Shown: in pieces, positions 1-12,340 of the stretch
How positions within the stretch are numbered: the stretch's first letter is position 1
How the letters are laid out: each line of letters opens with the position of its first letter
DNA from: Lachnospiraceae bacterium UBA4380
GTDB lineage: Bacteria > Bacillota > Clostridia > Lachnospirales > Lachnospiraceae
Length of the DNA: 17,250 nt
Assembly: GCA_002390025.1 (NCBI GenBank)
Contig: DGRU01000044.1
Location: forward strand, 1,834 to 19,083
Direction: 5' to 3'
Made by a program: the position numbers and the translations under genes
Notes under the pieces: generated by a model
Databases searched by the model: none
The model's input: only the letters and a program-made list of their open reading frames with translations
What the model was told of the DNA's origin: nothing

Positions 1-41
1 GGGAAACTGTAAACCGAGAGAAAGCAAAAGGGAGGATCTCC

Positions 42-1406
42 ATGCTCCATATAGAATCTCCTGAGATTCGAAAGTGTCTCCTGCAGGGGAAATTCGGTCT
101 GGAAAAAGAGGGACTGCGTGTATATGAGGATGCCTCGATGGCGCAGACACCGCATCCCTTCCCGGATGACAGCCATATTACCCGCGATTTTTCCGAGAAT
201 CAGACAGAGATCAATACCAGCGCCGAGCCCTCCGCCGAGGGAGCTGTGCTTGCTCTGGAGGCCTATGCGCGCCGGATCCGCAATACGATCAGCAGTTTCC
301 CCCGCCCTGAATATATCTGGCCTTTTTCCAATCCGCCTTTTCTGGCGGGGGAGGAGGATATTCCAATCGCACAGTTTGCGGGAGAGCTTGCATCGAAGAC
401 GGCCTACCGGGAATATCTCTCGGGCAGGTACGGCCGCTACAAGATGACTTTCTCCGGAATTCATGTGAATTACTCTTTCTCGGACGAATTGCTGAAGAAG
501 GAGTTTTCTCTGCGGGGAGAGGGGCGGTCCCGCTCCTTCAGGGACGGCTTTTATCTGGAACTGGCGGAAAAGGCGGCCGCCTACGGCTGGCTCCTGGTCA
601 TCCTCACGGCGGCAAGCCCTGTGCTGGACGCCAGTTATTTTGAGAGAGAATCCATTTCTTCTCAAAGCCGAAGGTCATCCGCCGCGGGGGACCGTGCGGA
701 TGAAAAAATGTCTGGCAGGAGCCTGAAGGGAAGGGATGTTTTTACCGGGATGGCGAGCGTTCGCTGCAGTGAACTGGGCTACTGGAATGATTTTGTGCCG
801 GTTTTTGATTACACAAACATCCAGCGCTACGCGGACGGCATCCGCCGGTATGTGGACGCGGGCCTTCTGTATTCCGTGTCGGAACTCTATTTTCCCGTGC
901 GGCTCAAATCCAAGGGTGAGAACAGTCTCGATGCCCTCAAGGAGACCGGCGTCGACCACATCGAACTGCGCATGTTCGATCTCAACCCCCTGGCTTCAGG
1001 CGGCCTGGATGTGCGGGATGTGCAGTTTACCCAGCTGTTCCTGATCTGGCTGGCTTCTCTGCCCAGGCGCAACATGTCTCTTGCCGATCAGGTTCAGTCT
1101 GTGCAGAATTTCAAAAATGCCGCCCGCTATGATCTGCGCACCGTGCACATTGTCATGCCCGAGTTCAGAGAAAGCCCGGTGGAAAACGCTCTGGAAGCGG
1201 CCCTTCATACAATGGAGAGGATCCGCGCGTTTTACCGTCCCCTGCTGCCGGAGCTCCCCGACTGGGTGGAGCCGGTCCTGCGCTTTGAGAATGAAAAACT
1301 GAAAAATCCCCAAAAACGCTATGCGGCGGTCGTGCGGGAAAGGTTTTCCGGCACATTTTTGGAAAAAGGGATGGAATATGCCATGCAGGAGACATTGAAA
1401 CGCTGA
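42..1406 (+). CDS. gshA: Glutamate-cysteine ligase (stand-alone GshA, GshF-type N-terminal domain)
   Basis: Ligates glutamate and cysteine with ATP to give gamma-glutamylcysteine, the first step of glutathione synthesis, in the cytoplasm. The 454-residue product carries the family blocks GKFGLEKEGLRV (16-27), DFSENQTEIN (49-58), FSGIHVNYSF (137-146) and SVRCSELGYWN (239-249). These match the ligase half of the bifunctional GshF/GshAB enzyme. GshF is about 750 residues and continues into an ATP-grasp glutathione synthetase domain; this protein stops after the ligase domain and no synthetase gene lies in the window. A basic, polar stretch (201-231) between blocks is probably a surface loop. The ATG at 42 is preceded by AGGGAGG (29-35) with a six-base gap. 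The next gene has its own promoter overlapping the last codons. Family assignment is secure; whether glutathione or only gamma-glutamylcysteine is made is unknown. Confidence 0.9.
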   Translation: MLHIESPEIRKCLLQGKFGLEKEGLRVYEDASMAQTPHPFPDDSHITRDFSENQTEINTSAEPSAEGAVLALEAYARRIRNTISSFPRPEYIWPFSNPPFLAGEEDIPIAQFAGELASKTAYREYLSGRYGRYKMTFSGIHVNYSFSDELLKKEFSLRGEGRSRSFRDGFYLELAEKAAAYGWLLVILTAASPVLDASYFERESISSQSRRSSAAGDRADEKMSGRSLKGRDVFTGMASVRCSELGYWNDFVPVFDYTNIQRYADGIRRYVDAGLLYSVSELYFPVRLKSKGENSLDALKETGVDHIELRMFDLNPLASGGLDVRDVQFTQLFLIWLASLPRRNMSLADQVQSVQNFKNAARYDLRTVHIVMPEFRESPVENALEAALHTMERIRAFYRPLLPELPDWVEPVLRFENEKLKNPQKRYAAVVRERFSGTFLEKGMEYAMQETLKR

Positions 1407-1423
1407 CGTTCAGGTACTATAAT
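1395..1423 (+). promoter_or_regulatory. Sigma-A promoter for the hybrid histidine kinase gene
   Basis: TTGAAA (1395-1400), a 17-base spacer and a perfect TATAAT (1418-1423). The -35 box lies in the last codons of gshA. Transcription would start near 1430, giving a leader of about 155 bases before the GTG start at 1587. Confidence 0.7.
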
Positions 1424-1586
1424 ATAACAGCGGGAATACGGTATTTTATTCATTTTTTCCGAACATGCCGCTCACCGGATTGGCAGCGATGCGGTTACAG
1501 GATGTTTGAGCTGTCCCGCGGCAAAACATCAGGACTTGCAGTCGGCAGTTCCGGAAATTTGTGCTCCGAGAAGGGAGGGGGTGTCT

Positions 1587-3665
1587 GTGGAAAAAAATAT
1601 GGACAGCACCATAAAAGAAGTCAAGGGGAATACCATGGACACCAGTGAAGAGATGTCCCCTTTGCAGGCCGGCTCGATCGATCAGCTGTCGCTGGACGAG
1701 ATCTGTGCGCTGGCGGAGGAGAATGCCCGCCTCAGGCAGGAACTGAGGATCAGGGACAATGATATCCTCAGCCATGACCAGGTATTCGATTCGATCGTCA
1801 GCGGGACACTGCATCTGATCCTCGTCATGTCCGTCACCACTTACAAGGCGGAATTCATCACGTCCAATATTGATATCGCGCTCGGAATCAGCCGCAGCGA
1901 AGCCATGGAGGATGTGCGCAATATCAGTCATATTTTTGATAACATCGAGGACTATAACAGGCTGGAGGAAATCTTCATCCACCGGAAAAACGGCGCGCGC
2001 CGTCTGTATCTGACTTATGTCATTCACCTCCCCTACGGGCGGTCTGACAGGGTTGCTGTTGTCCTGCTGTGCAAATCCAACATTGCAAAGACCGATCTCG
2101 AAGAGATGATGATCCAGCAGACACAGGATATCAACCGCGCGGCGGGGTATTTCCTTGCCAGCATGTCGCATGATTTCCGCGTGCCGATCAATTCGATCTC
2201 CGGCATGGTCATGCTGCTGATGAAGAATTCCAACAATCCTGCCAAGGTGATGGAATACGCCCACCGGATCGGTGTGGCCTGCCATGAGATCCTGACCACA
2301 GTGGACCAGATCCTGGATATGAGCCGCCTGGAGACTTCGGAGGCGGAACTGGCGAGCGAGGAATTCGGACTCGGTCTGGTACTGGAGGAAGTCTCTTCGA
2401 TCACATCGAGCCTTGCCAAGGCGAGGGATCAGAAATTTGTCTTTTCCGCTGCAGGCATCGAGCACGATATTGTCCTGGGAGACCGTGACAGGATCACGGA
2501 GATCCTTCGAGGGATCCTTTCCAATGCGGTCAAATATACACCGCCCGGCGGACGCGTGGAGCTGACGGTCACGGGCGTGCCGGATGAAAACAATGAAAAT
2601 GTCTCTCTGATCTTCGAGGTGCGGGATACCGGCATCGGGATGGAGAGAGAGCAGATGCAGAAATATTTCCGCGACGAGATTCCGGAAAACGCTGAGAGCG
2701 AACCCGGGCGCGGGACGGGGATCTGGCTCACCCGGAGACTGATCGAGATGATGGGCGGCAGTATTTCAGCCCAGAGTCTGCCGGGAGAGGGGACCATCAT
2801 ATGGATCCGCATGAGGCTCAAGATGGTCAACAGCGGAGGCTCCGAATTCTGGAAGCAGCACGGGATCAAGCGCATGCTGGTCGCCAACAACAACCTGCAG
2901 GAGGCCGCCAGGATCCGCAATCTGATGGAGAGCGCAGGTGTCAACGCAACGAGCATCTCCAGCGGATACGGAACGGTAAAGCTGATCGAGCAGGCGGCTG
3001 TCGCAGAGGACGAGTACGATCTGATCCTTCTGGATGAGGATCTTCAGGATATGGACTGGCACGAGGTCGTAAACAGCGTGCGCAGGATGTCCTGGATCCG
3101 GATGCCCCATATTTTCCTGATGACAAGCCGTCATTTTTATGATGAGGAGCGGCGCGGGGCCGGAATCGGACAGACCCTGCAGAAACCGTTCTATGTATCA
3201 GGACTGCACAGGCTGGTGGAACAGGTCTGCGAGGTCTCCGGAAACGGAAGCGGCGATTACGAAGCAGGTTCGGATACCATGACAGGACTTCGTTTCCTGG
3301 CCGCGGAAGACAATACGATCAATGCCGATATGCTCAAGGATCTTCTTGAGATGTCCGGGGCCCGCTGTGAGATTGCCGGAAACGGCAGGGCAGCCCTCGC
3401 CATGTTCAGCAATTCCAGACCGGGCTTTTACGATGCGATCCTGATGGATCTGCAGATGCCTGTCATGGACGGCTATGCCGCGGCAGCTGCGATCCGCGCT
3501 CTGAACCGTGAAGACGCAAAGTCGATTCCGATCATCGCAATGACGGGCAGCACCTACGAAGAGGACATCAACCGCACCTATGAGTCGGGCATGAACGCCC
3601 ATATCACGAAACCTCTTGATATCCGGGTGCTGCAGAGCCATGTGCGGCACCTCCGTGATCAATGA
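1587..3665 (+). CDS. Soluble hybrid sensor histidine kinase with two receiver domains
   Basis: Signalling kinase: autophosphorylates on histidine and relays phosphate to an attached receiver. Numbered from GTG 1587 (692 residues): a short coiled coil (about 35-60), a PAS-like sensor region (about 68-163), and a HisKA dimerisation region with H-box SMSHDFRVPIN (His195). The ATPase domain follows, with N-box Asn313, G1 DTGIGM from Asp347 and G2 GRGTGIWL from 374. Then come two receivers (about 428-550 and 568-690). Receiver 2 is canonical: Glu574/Asp575, acceptor Asp621 in LMDLQMPVMDG, Lys675. Receiver 1 has Asp483 and Lys533, but its acidic metal pair is replaced by Asn434/Asn435. No membrane segment or signal peptide is seen, so it should sense something cytoplasmic. 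The GTG at 1587 is preferred because AGGGAGG (1572-1578) lies eight bases upstream; TTG 1506 and ATG 1599 are alternatives. The ligand and any partner regulator are unknown. Confidence 0.9.
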   Translation: MEKNMDSTIKEVKGNTMDTSEEMSPLQAGSIDQLSLDEICALAEENARLRQELRIRDNDILSHDQVFDSIVSGTLHLILVMSVTTYKAEFITSNIDIALGISRSEAMEDVRNISHIFDNIEDYNRLEEIFIHRKNGARRLYLTYVIHLPYGRSDRVAVVLLCKSNIAKTDLEEMMIQQTQDINRAAGYFLASMSHDFRVPINSISGMVMLLMKNSNNPAKVMEYAHRIGVACHEILTTVDQILDMSRLETSEAELASEEFGLGLVLEEVSSITSSLAKARDQKFVFSAAGIEHDIVLGDRDRITEILRGILSNAVKYTPPGGRVELTVTGVPDENNENVSLIFEVRDTGIGMEREQMQKYFRDEIPENAESEPGRGTGIWLTRRLIEMMGGSISAQSLPGEGTIIWIRMRLKMVNSGGSEFWKQHGIKRMLVANNNLQEAARIRNLMESAGVNATSISSGYGTVKLIEQAAVAEDEYDLILLDEDLQDMDWHEVVNSVRRMSWIRMPHIFLMTSRHFYDEERRGAGIGQTLQKPFYVSGLHRLVEQVCEVSGNGSGDYEAGSDTMTGLRFLAAEDNTINADMLKDLLEMSGARCEIAGNGRAALAMFSNSRPGFYDAILMDLQMPVMDGYAAAAAIRALNREDAKSIPIIAMTGSTYEEDINRTYESGMNAHITKPLDIRVLQSHVRHLRDQ

Positions 3666-3695
3666 TGCCGGAATAGCATTTCTGTTCGGGGCTTG

Positions 3696-4175
3696 ATGCG
3701 AATGGAGAATATGAGTTTTTTTCAGAGATTGATCAGCAGGATCCGGGAGTGGTTTCAGAAGCTTCTGCGCGCTCTGTTTCCTGCAGATGTCCTGGGTCAG
3801 ATCAACAGGACTGACGAGAGCACAGAGGAAGCTGCGCCGATCGGTGAGGGACCTCCGGAGCTTTCGGAGGAAGAGAGGAGATCTATGATGGAGACACCTG
3901 TTGAAAGACGGCATATACGGTTTTTCGGCCGTGTCCAGGGTGTCGGCTTCCGCTATCATATCATGTATGATGCGCGAAACCACGGCCTTACCGGCTGGGT
4001 GCAGAATCTTGCCGACGGAAGTGTCGAGGTGGAGATCCAGGGGCCTTCCGCCATAATCGACCATGTGATCCTGAATCTGGGAAGAGGGCGCTGGATCCGC
4101 ATTGACGAAATGGAATCTGAGAAAATACCTGTTGTCCGGGATGAACGCGGATTCAAAGTGACAGGATATTATTAA
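3696..4175 (+). CDS. acyP: Acylphosphatase with N-terminal amphipathic extension
   Basis: Hydrolyses carboxyl-phosphate bonds in small acyl phosphates. The C-terminal ~90 residues are a full acylphosphatase domain, with the phosphate loop GRVQGVGFRY, whose GFR arginine is catalytic, and GWVQNLADGSVE, whose asparagine is catalytic; it ends GFKVTGYY. Ahead of this lie about 65 extra residues: FFQRLISRIREWFQKLLRA, which reads as a basic amphipathic helix, then an acidic linker. Classical acylphosphatases are 90-100 residues. An in-frame ATG pair at 3885/3888 sits 4 or 7 bases after AGAGGAG (3874-3880) and would give a standard 96- or 95-residue enzyme, so either the long form, the short form or both may be made. 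The long start (3696; also 3702 or 3711) has only a weak ribosome site. It begins 30 bases after the kinase gene and may share its transcript. Confidence 0.85.
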   Translation: MRMENMSFFQRLISRIREWFQKLLRALFPADVLGQINRTDESTEEAAPIGEGPPELSEEERRSMMETPVERRHIRFFGRVQGVGFRYHIMYDARNHGLTGWVQNLADGSVEVEIQGPSAIIDHVILNLGRGRWIRIDEMESEKIPVVRDERGFKVTGYY

Positions 4176-4189
4176 AGACGTAAAAAACC

Positions 4190-4223
4190 ATATGCCGCCG
4201 GTACCGCCCGGCGGCATATTTGC
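4190..4223 (+). terminator. Strong hairpin after acyP, possible (bidirectional) terminator
   Basis: Perfect 12-bp inverted repeat ATATGCCGCCGG (4190-4201) / CCGGCGGCATAT (4208-4219) with a six-base loop. On the plus strand only TTT follows. Six A residues at 4183-4188 supply a T-tract on the minus strand, so the element is as good or better in reverse. Confidence 0.55.
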
Positions 4224-4312
4224 TAGAAGTATTTGCCAGGGCATTTGCTGGAAGTATTTGCCAGGGCATTTGCTGGAAGCATTTACCGGAAACTTTTGCC
4301 GGAAGCAGTATG
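4219..4312 (+). repeat. Tandem repeat, 25-base units built of alternating 13/12-base halves
   Basis: Units at 4219-4243, 4244-4268 and 4269-4293, with a further decayed half to about 4312. Units 1 and 2 differ at one base; unit 3 has diverged. Each unit is TTTGCYRGAAGYA followed by TTTGCCAGGGCA or a relative. The array lies between the hairpin and the Nudix start. It is open in the Nudix frame, but its 25-base period is not a multiple of three, so it is unlikely to be coding. Confidence 0.85.
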
Positions 4313-4336
4313 TCTGCCGGGATAATTGTAAGCAGA

Positions 4337-4356
4337 AACTGTGAACGGAAACAGTT
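4337..4356. promoter_or_regulatory. Inverted repeat ahead of the double-Nudix/beta-galactosidase pair
   Basis: AACTGT (4337-4342), eight bases, ACAGTT (4351-4356): a perfect 6-bp dyad in the short leader before the Nudix start. It could be an operator or a small hairpin. No convincing -35/-10 pair was found for this operon; TAAGAT at 4363-4368 is too close to the ribosome site to be the only one. Confidence 0.3.
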
Positions 4357-4387
4357 ACGGCATAAGATTATATCGGGAGAGCAGAAA

Positions 4388-9711
<5,324 letters not shown>

Positions 9712-9739
9712 CGGCTGACATAAAACACTCTCAGTTCAA

Positions 9740-9793
9740 ACTGAACGAATTGAACAAACTGAACGAATTGAACAAACTGAACGAACTGATTAC
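9740..9793 (+). repeat. Tandem 9-base repeat with 18-base higher-order period
   Basis: ACTGAACGA (9740-9748), ATTGAACAA (9749-9757), the same pair again (9758-9775), ACTGAACGA (9776-9784) and a decayed ACTGATTAC (9785-9793). TCAGTT at 9731-9736 makes a small dyad with AACTGA in the first unit. Located between the beta-galactosidase stop and its terminator. Confidence 0.9.
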
Positions 9794-9797
9794 AGCT

Positions 9798-9845
9798 GCC
9801 CCCGGGCAGGATCCTGTGATGGGAACCTGCCCGGGGGCCTTTTTT
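9798..9845 (+). terminator. Intrinsic terminator of the Nudix/beta-galactosidase operon
   Basis: Perfect 13-bp stem GCCCCCGGGCAGG (9798-9810) / CCTGCCCGGGGGC (9826-9838), a 15-base loop, then C and six T residues (9840-9845). A textbook Rho-independent terminator. Confidence 0.92.
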
Positions 9846-9906
9846 GTCTCCTGCAGGGCCTTAAAAGGACAAAGCCATTCTGATCCCAATCAATATTTGG
9901 TATAGT

Positions 9907-9912
9907 TATAAT
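9907..9912 (+). promoter_or_regulatory. Candidate -10 box for the GH114-like gene
   Basis: TATAAT at 9907-9912 in an AT-rich stretch 80 bases before the start codon. No good -35 box is seen at the right distance, so this is a weak call. Confidence 0.4.
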
Positions 9913-9992
9913 CGGGACTTCACAAAATACAGGAATAATGTTAGTATTAGGCTTATGGTTACGATTGCAGTCATAGATCATAGGAGGTTTAC

Positions 9993-10859
9993 ATGATCCA
10001 ACTATCAAGCAGAAGCAGGGAGTTTTCCCTGCGCAAATGCCTGACAGCATTACTACTCACTGTAATCTTGTTGATTGCAGTTCCGGAATCACTGTATACC
10101 GTACCCGCAGAAGCAGCAACAGCCCCGACATGGGCAGTCATCATCGGAACTAACCTGGGAGGAAACGCAGCCAGACTGAAGAATTACAAAAATGTTGTTG
10201 TAGATGTACAATATTATTACCCGAACGAGATTAAAAGACTGAAAGCCGGGGGGAGAAAAGTTTATTCCTATATGAGTATCGGAAGCCTTGAGACCTACAG
10301 GCCCTATTACAAGCGCTTCAAGAAATATACCCTCGGCAGGTATGACAACTGGGACAATGAGCGCTGGATGGATGTGTCCAAGAAACCCTGGCAGAACTTT
10401 ATCGTAGACGAACTCGTCGCAAGTGTCCGCAGAAAGGGCTGTGACGGACTCTGGCTGGATAATACGGATGTCTATTATGAATATCACCGAGAATCCATCT
10501 ACAAGGGACTGCTCAACATTATCTCCCGGATCCACAGCAAAAATATTCCCATCTATATCAACGGAGGAGACGAGTTTGTCACCCGCCTGATCAACAGCGG
10601 AAAAGGGAGACTGATCAACGGCGTGTTCCAGGAGGAAGTAATCACATCGATCAAAAGCTACAGCGGCAACCGTTTCGGGAGACAGACAAAGAGCGACAGG
10701 AATTATTTTGAGGCCTATCTTCGCAAGGTGAAAAGGGCAGGCCTCAACGCCGCAGTCCTGGAATATACCAAGAGTGCTGCCATGCGCAGGGAGATCATCG
10801 CTTTCTGCAATAAGAACAAGTACTCCTACTACATTTCCTCGGACGTTCATCTGAAGTAA
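9993..10859 (+). CDS. Secreted GH114-like endo-alpha-1,4-polygalactosaminidase family protein
   Basis: Probable extracellular glycosidase of the TM1410/GH114 family, whose characterised members cut alpha-1,4-linked galactosamine polymers such as biofilm exopolysaccharides. The 288-residue product starts with a signal peptide: basic N-region (RSREFSLRK), hydrophobic core (about 17-31) and a probable cleavage after AEA at 39-41. No lipobox or wall anchor is seen. The TIM-barrel blocks VVVDVQYY, YSYMSIGSLE, GLWLDNTD (Asp156), YINGGDE and INGVFQEE (Glu214/215) fit the family; Asp156 and one of the two glutamates are the likely catalytic pair, by analogy. ATG 9993 follows AGGAGG with a normal gap. 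The first half is more AT-rich than neighbouring genes, a weak hint of separate origin. The actual substrate is unknown. Confidence 0.82.
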   Translation: MIQLSSRSREFSLRKCLTALLLTVILLIAVPESLYTVPAEAATAPTWAVIIGTNLGGNAARLKNYKNVVVDVQYYYPNEIKRLKAGGRKVYSYMSIGSLETYRPYYKRFKKYTLGRYDNWDNERWMDVSKKPWQNFIVDELVASVRRKGCDGLWLDNTDVYYEYHRESIYKGLLNIISRIHSKNIPIYINGGDEFVTRLINSGKGRLINGVFQEEVITSIKSYSGNRFGRQTKSDRNYFEAYLRKVKRAGLNAAVLEYTKSAAMRREIIAFCNKNKYSYYISSDVHLK

Positions 10860-10877
10860 ATCTGGAAGTAAATAATC

Positions 10878-10895
10878 ATGCCGGTCCGCCGGCAT
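10878..10895 (+). other. Short hairpin between the GH114-like and PPC genes
   Basis: ATGCCGG (10878-10884) / CCGGCAT (10889-10895) with a four-base loop. No T-tract follows, so it is at best a weak terminator or a processing/stability hairpin. Confidence 0.4.
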
Positions 10896-10925
10896 CCAAT
10901 GACTGCAAACTGTAAAGGAGATAGA

Positions 10926-11345
10926 ATGGAATACAGAAGATTTGGCGATACCATTATAGCCAGAATGGACAAAGGTGAGGAAATCGTCGAGCAGGTGCGC
11001 TGCATTGCCCTCAAAGAGCAGATCAGACTTGCATCGGTTGAGGCGCTGGGAGCCCTCAGTGAGTTTCATGTGGGGCTGTTCGACGTCAATGAAAAAAAGT
11101 TTCACGGCAACTATTTCCAGGGCGCCTATGAGATCGTGTCTCTGACCGGGACCATCAATACCAAAGACGGAGAGTTCTACACGCATCTGCATATGAGTGC
11201 GGCAGATGTGGAGGCAAGGGTATTCGGCGGGCATCTGGTGGATGCCACGATCAGTGCCACCTGTGAGATGGTGATCCGCATCCTGGATGGATGCGTGGAC
11301 CGCAAATTCAGCGACGAAGTCGGTCTGAACCTGTTCGAATTCTGA
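10926..11345 (+). CDS. PPC/DUF296-domain protein
   Basis: A 139-residue single-domain protein of the PPC (plant and prokaryote conserved, DUF296) family. It is recognised by its length, the central SLTGTINTKDGEFYTHLHMSA (cited in two parts: SLTGTI at 72-77 and FYTHLHM at 84-90) and the closing GGHL at 101-104. His87, His89 and His103 are placed as the family's metal-binding histidines. In plants the domain follows AT-hooks in DNA-binding proteins; bacterial stand-alone versions form trimers and their role is not established, so no function is claimed. ATG 10926 is chosen because AAAGGAG lies just upstream; an upstream in-frame start at 10878 would fall in a hairpin and lacks a ribosome site. 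The peroxiredoxin gene follows after 35 bases, suggesting co-transcription. Confidence 0.85.
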   Translation: MEYRRFGDTIIARMDKGEEIVEQVRCIALKEQIRLASVEALGALSEFHVGLFDVNEKKFHGNYFQGAYEIVSLTGTINTKDGEFYTHLHMSAADVEARVFGGHLVDATISATCEMVIRILDGCVDRKFSDEVGLNLFEF

Positions 11346-11380
11346 ACGCGTCTACAATAACACTTACAGGAGGAATTACC

Positions 11381-12091
11381 ATGGCAGAAGAAAAGATGGA
11401 AAAAAATGGTCTTGCGGCTGAGAACAGCAGTACATGTGCGGCAATGCCCCTGATCGGAGACAGGGCGCCGGCCTTCCGCTCGATGACAACGATGGGAAAA
11501 TGCAATTTCCCTGAGGATTACAAGGGGAAATGGGTGGTCTTTTTCTCCCATCCCGCAGATTTTACACCTGTCTGCACGACGGAGTTTATCGCTCTGGCAA
11601 GACGTGCGGAGGAATTCCGCGCCATCAACACGGAGCTTCTGGGGCTGTCGATCGACTCCCTGCATTCTCACCTGGCCTGGGCGGAGAGCATCGAGCATAT
11701 CGATCTGGACGGAAAAGGAAAAGTGGAGATCCCTTTCCCGATCGTGGCCGATATCAGCATGAAGGTGGCAAAACAGTACGGCATGCTGCAGACCGTGGCC
11801 AGCACACAGACCGTGCGCGCCGTCTTCATCATTGACCCCGATTCCATCATCCGCGCCATCCTGTTTTATCCCATGTCAACAGGACGCAATATCGACGAGA
11901 TCAAGAGAATCCTCCTCTCACTCCAGAAGCATGATGCCGAAAACATCTCGACGCCCGCGGACTGGAATCCCGGCAGCGATGTGGTGCTTCCCGCCCCGCT
12001 GACTCTGGAGATCGCCAAAGGAAGACTTGAAGATCCCGATGAAAATCTGAAAAAATACAGCTGGTATCTCACGATGAAGAAAGAGAGCTGA
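11381..12091 (+). CDS. Peroxiredoxin, 1-Cys Prx6-type (AhpC/TSA family)
   Basis: Thiol peroxidase that reduces hydrogen peroxide and organic peroxides in the cytoplasm. The 236-residue product has the peroxidatic motif HPADFTPVCTTE (Cys65) and the conserved Arg146 in QTVRAVFIIDP. It also has the longer Prx6-type C-terminal part (TPADWNPGSDVVLP, ending KKYSWYLTMKK). Cys19 and Cys41 lie ahead of the active site and there is no C-terminal cysteine, so it looks like a 1-Cys enzyme. The first 20 residues are a non-conserved leader. The ATG at 11381 follows a perfect AGGAGG (11368-11373) seven bases upstream. It is probably co-transcribed with the PPC gene and is followed by a terminator. Confidence 0.93.
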   Translation: MAEEKMEKNGLAAENSSTCAAMPLIGDRAPAFRSMTTMGKCNFPEDYKGKWVVFFSHPADFTPVCTTEFIALARRAEEFRAINTELLGLSIDSLHSHLAWAESIEHIDLDGKGKVEIPFPIVADISMKVAKQYGMLQTVASTQTVRAVFIIDPDSIIRAILFYPMSTGRNIDEIKRILLSLQKHDAENISTPADWNPGSDVVLPAPLTLEIAKGRLEDPDENLKKYSWYLTMKKES

Positions 12092-12130
12092 AAAGAAAGC
12101 TGAAAAGAGAGCTGAGAAAGCTGAGAGTAA
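12077..12130 (+). repeat. Short degenerate AGCTGA repeats after the peroxiredoxin
   Basis: Four copies of AGCTGAAAAG/AGCTGAGAAA-like units overlap the stop codon and run into the 3' region. They are irregular in spacing and probably slippage-derived. Confidence 0.55.
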
Positions 12131-12159
12131 AACAGCAGTCATACAGGCAGAACAAGAGG

Positions 12160-12199
12160 TCCCATCCCGGCAGCAGGCCGGGGTGGGATTTTATTTTTT
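12160..12199 (+). terminator. Intrinsic terminator of the PPC-peroxiredoxin unit
   Basis: TCCCATCCCGG (12160-12170) pairs with CCGGGGTGGGA (12178-12188) over 11 bp with one wobble and a seven-base loop. TTTTATTTTTT (12189-12199) follows. Confidence 0.9.
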
Positions 12200-12224
12200 G
12201 TTTATAATTTTTATAAATTATATA

Positions 12225-12253
12225 TTGACTATGTGTTCTATAAGGTGTATAAC
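12225..12253 (+). promoter_or_regulatory. Strong sigma-A promoter of hsp20
   Basis: TTGACT (12225-12230), exactly 17 bases, TATAAC (12248-12253). The 30 bases upstream are nearly pure A/T, like an UP element. No CIRCE element (HrcA site) or CtsR-type heptad repeat is seen. The start point would be near 12260, giving a leader of about 105 bases. Confidence 0.75.
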
Positions 12254-12279
12254 ATATATCATAAAGAGAACAAAGGAAA

Positions 12280-12340
12280 CAGTTGAGGGATCATTGAAGA
12301 GGAAATGAAGCGGTAGAGTGCCGCTGCAGTCCCTCAGCTG
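12280..12340 (+). promoter_or_regulatory. Structured 5' leader of hsp20
   Basis: CAGTTGAGGGA (12280-12290) pairs with TCCCTCAGCTG (12330-12340) over 11 bp with one G-U pair. It encloses a small hairpin AGCGG (12309-12313) / CCGCT (12321-12325). The element ends ten bases before the AGGAGG at 12351-12356, which is itself unpaired in this fold. Confidence 0.55.

Noticed and set aside
1430..1519. Long-range pairing GCGGGA/TCCCGC in the kinase leader as a riboswitch
   Set aside because: Only six base pairs support it and no known riboswitch core was recognised.
1506..1586. Upstream TTG start for the histidine kinase
   Set aside because: No ribosome site precedes it, whereas AGGGAGG is correctly placed for GTG 1587.
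1446..2465. Long minus-strand open frame (339 codons) opposite the histidine kinase
   Set aside because: The plus strand encodes clear kinase domains; the reverse frame has no recognisable domain and is a GC-driven shadow.
3198..4244. Minus-strand open frame (348 codons) across the kinase end and acylphosphatase
   Set aside because: It spans two real plus-strand genes and a hairpin; no domain or ribosome site was seen.
4219..4312. CRISPR array
   Set aside because: Units are contiguous without unique spacers; the same holds for the arrays at 9740-9793 and 15639-15701.
4220..4387. Upstream TTG start extending the double-Nudix protein through the 25-base repeat
   Set aside because: The extension is repeat DNA with a non-triplet period, starts inside a hairpin end and has no ribosome site; ATG 4388 has one.
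10089..11234. Minus-strand open frame (381 codons) across the GH114-like and PPC genes
   Set aside because: Both plus-strand genes have signal or family motifs and ribosome sites; the reverse frame has neither.
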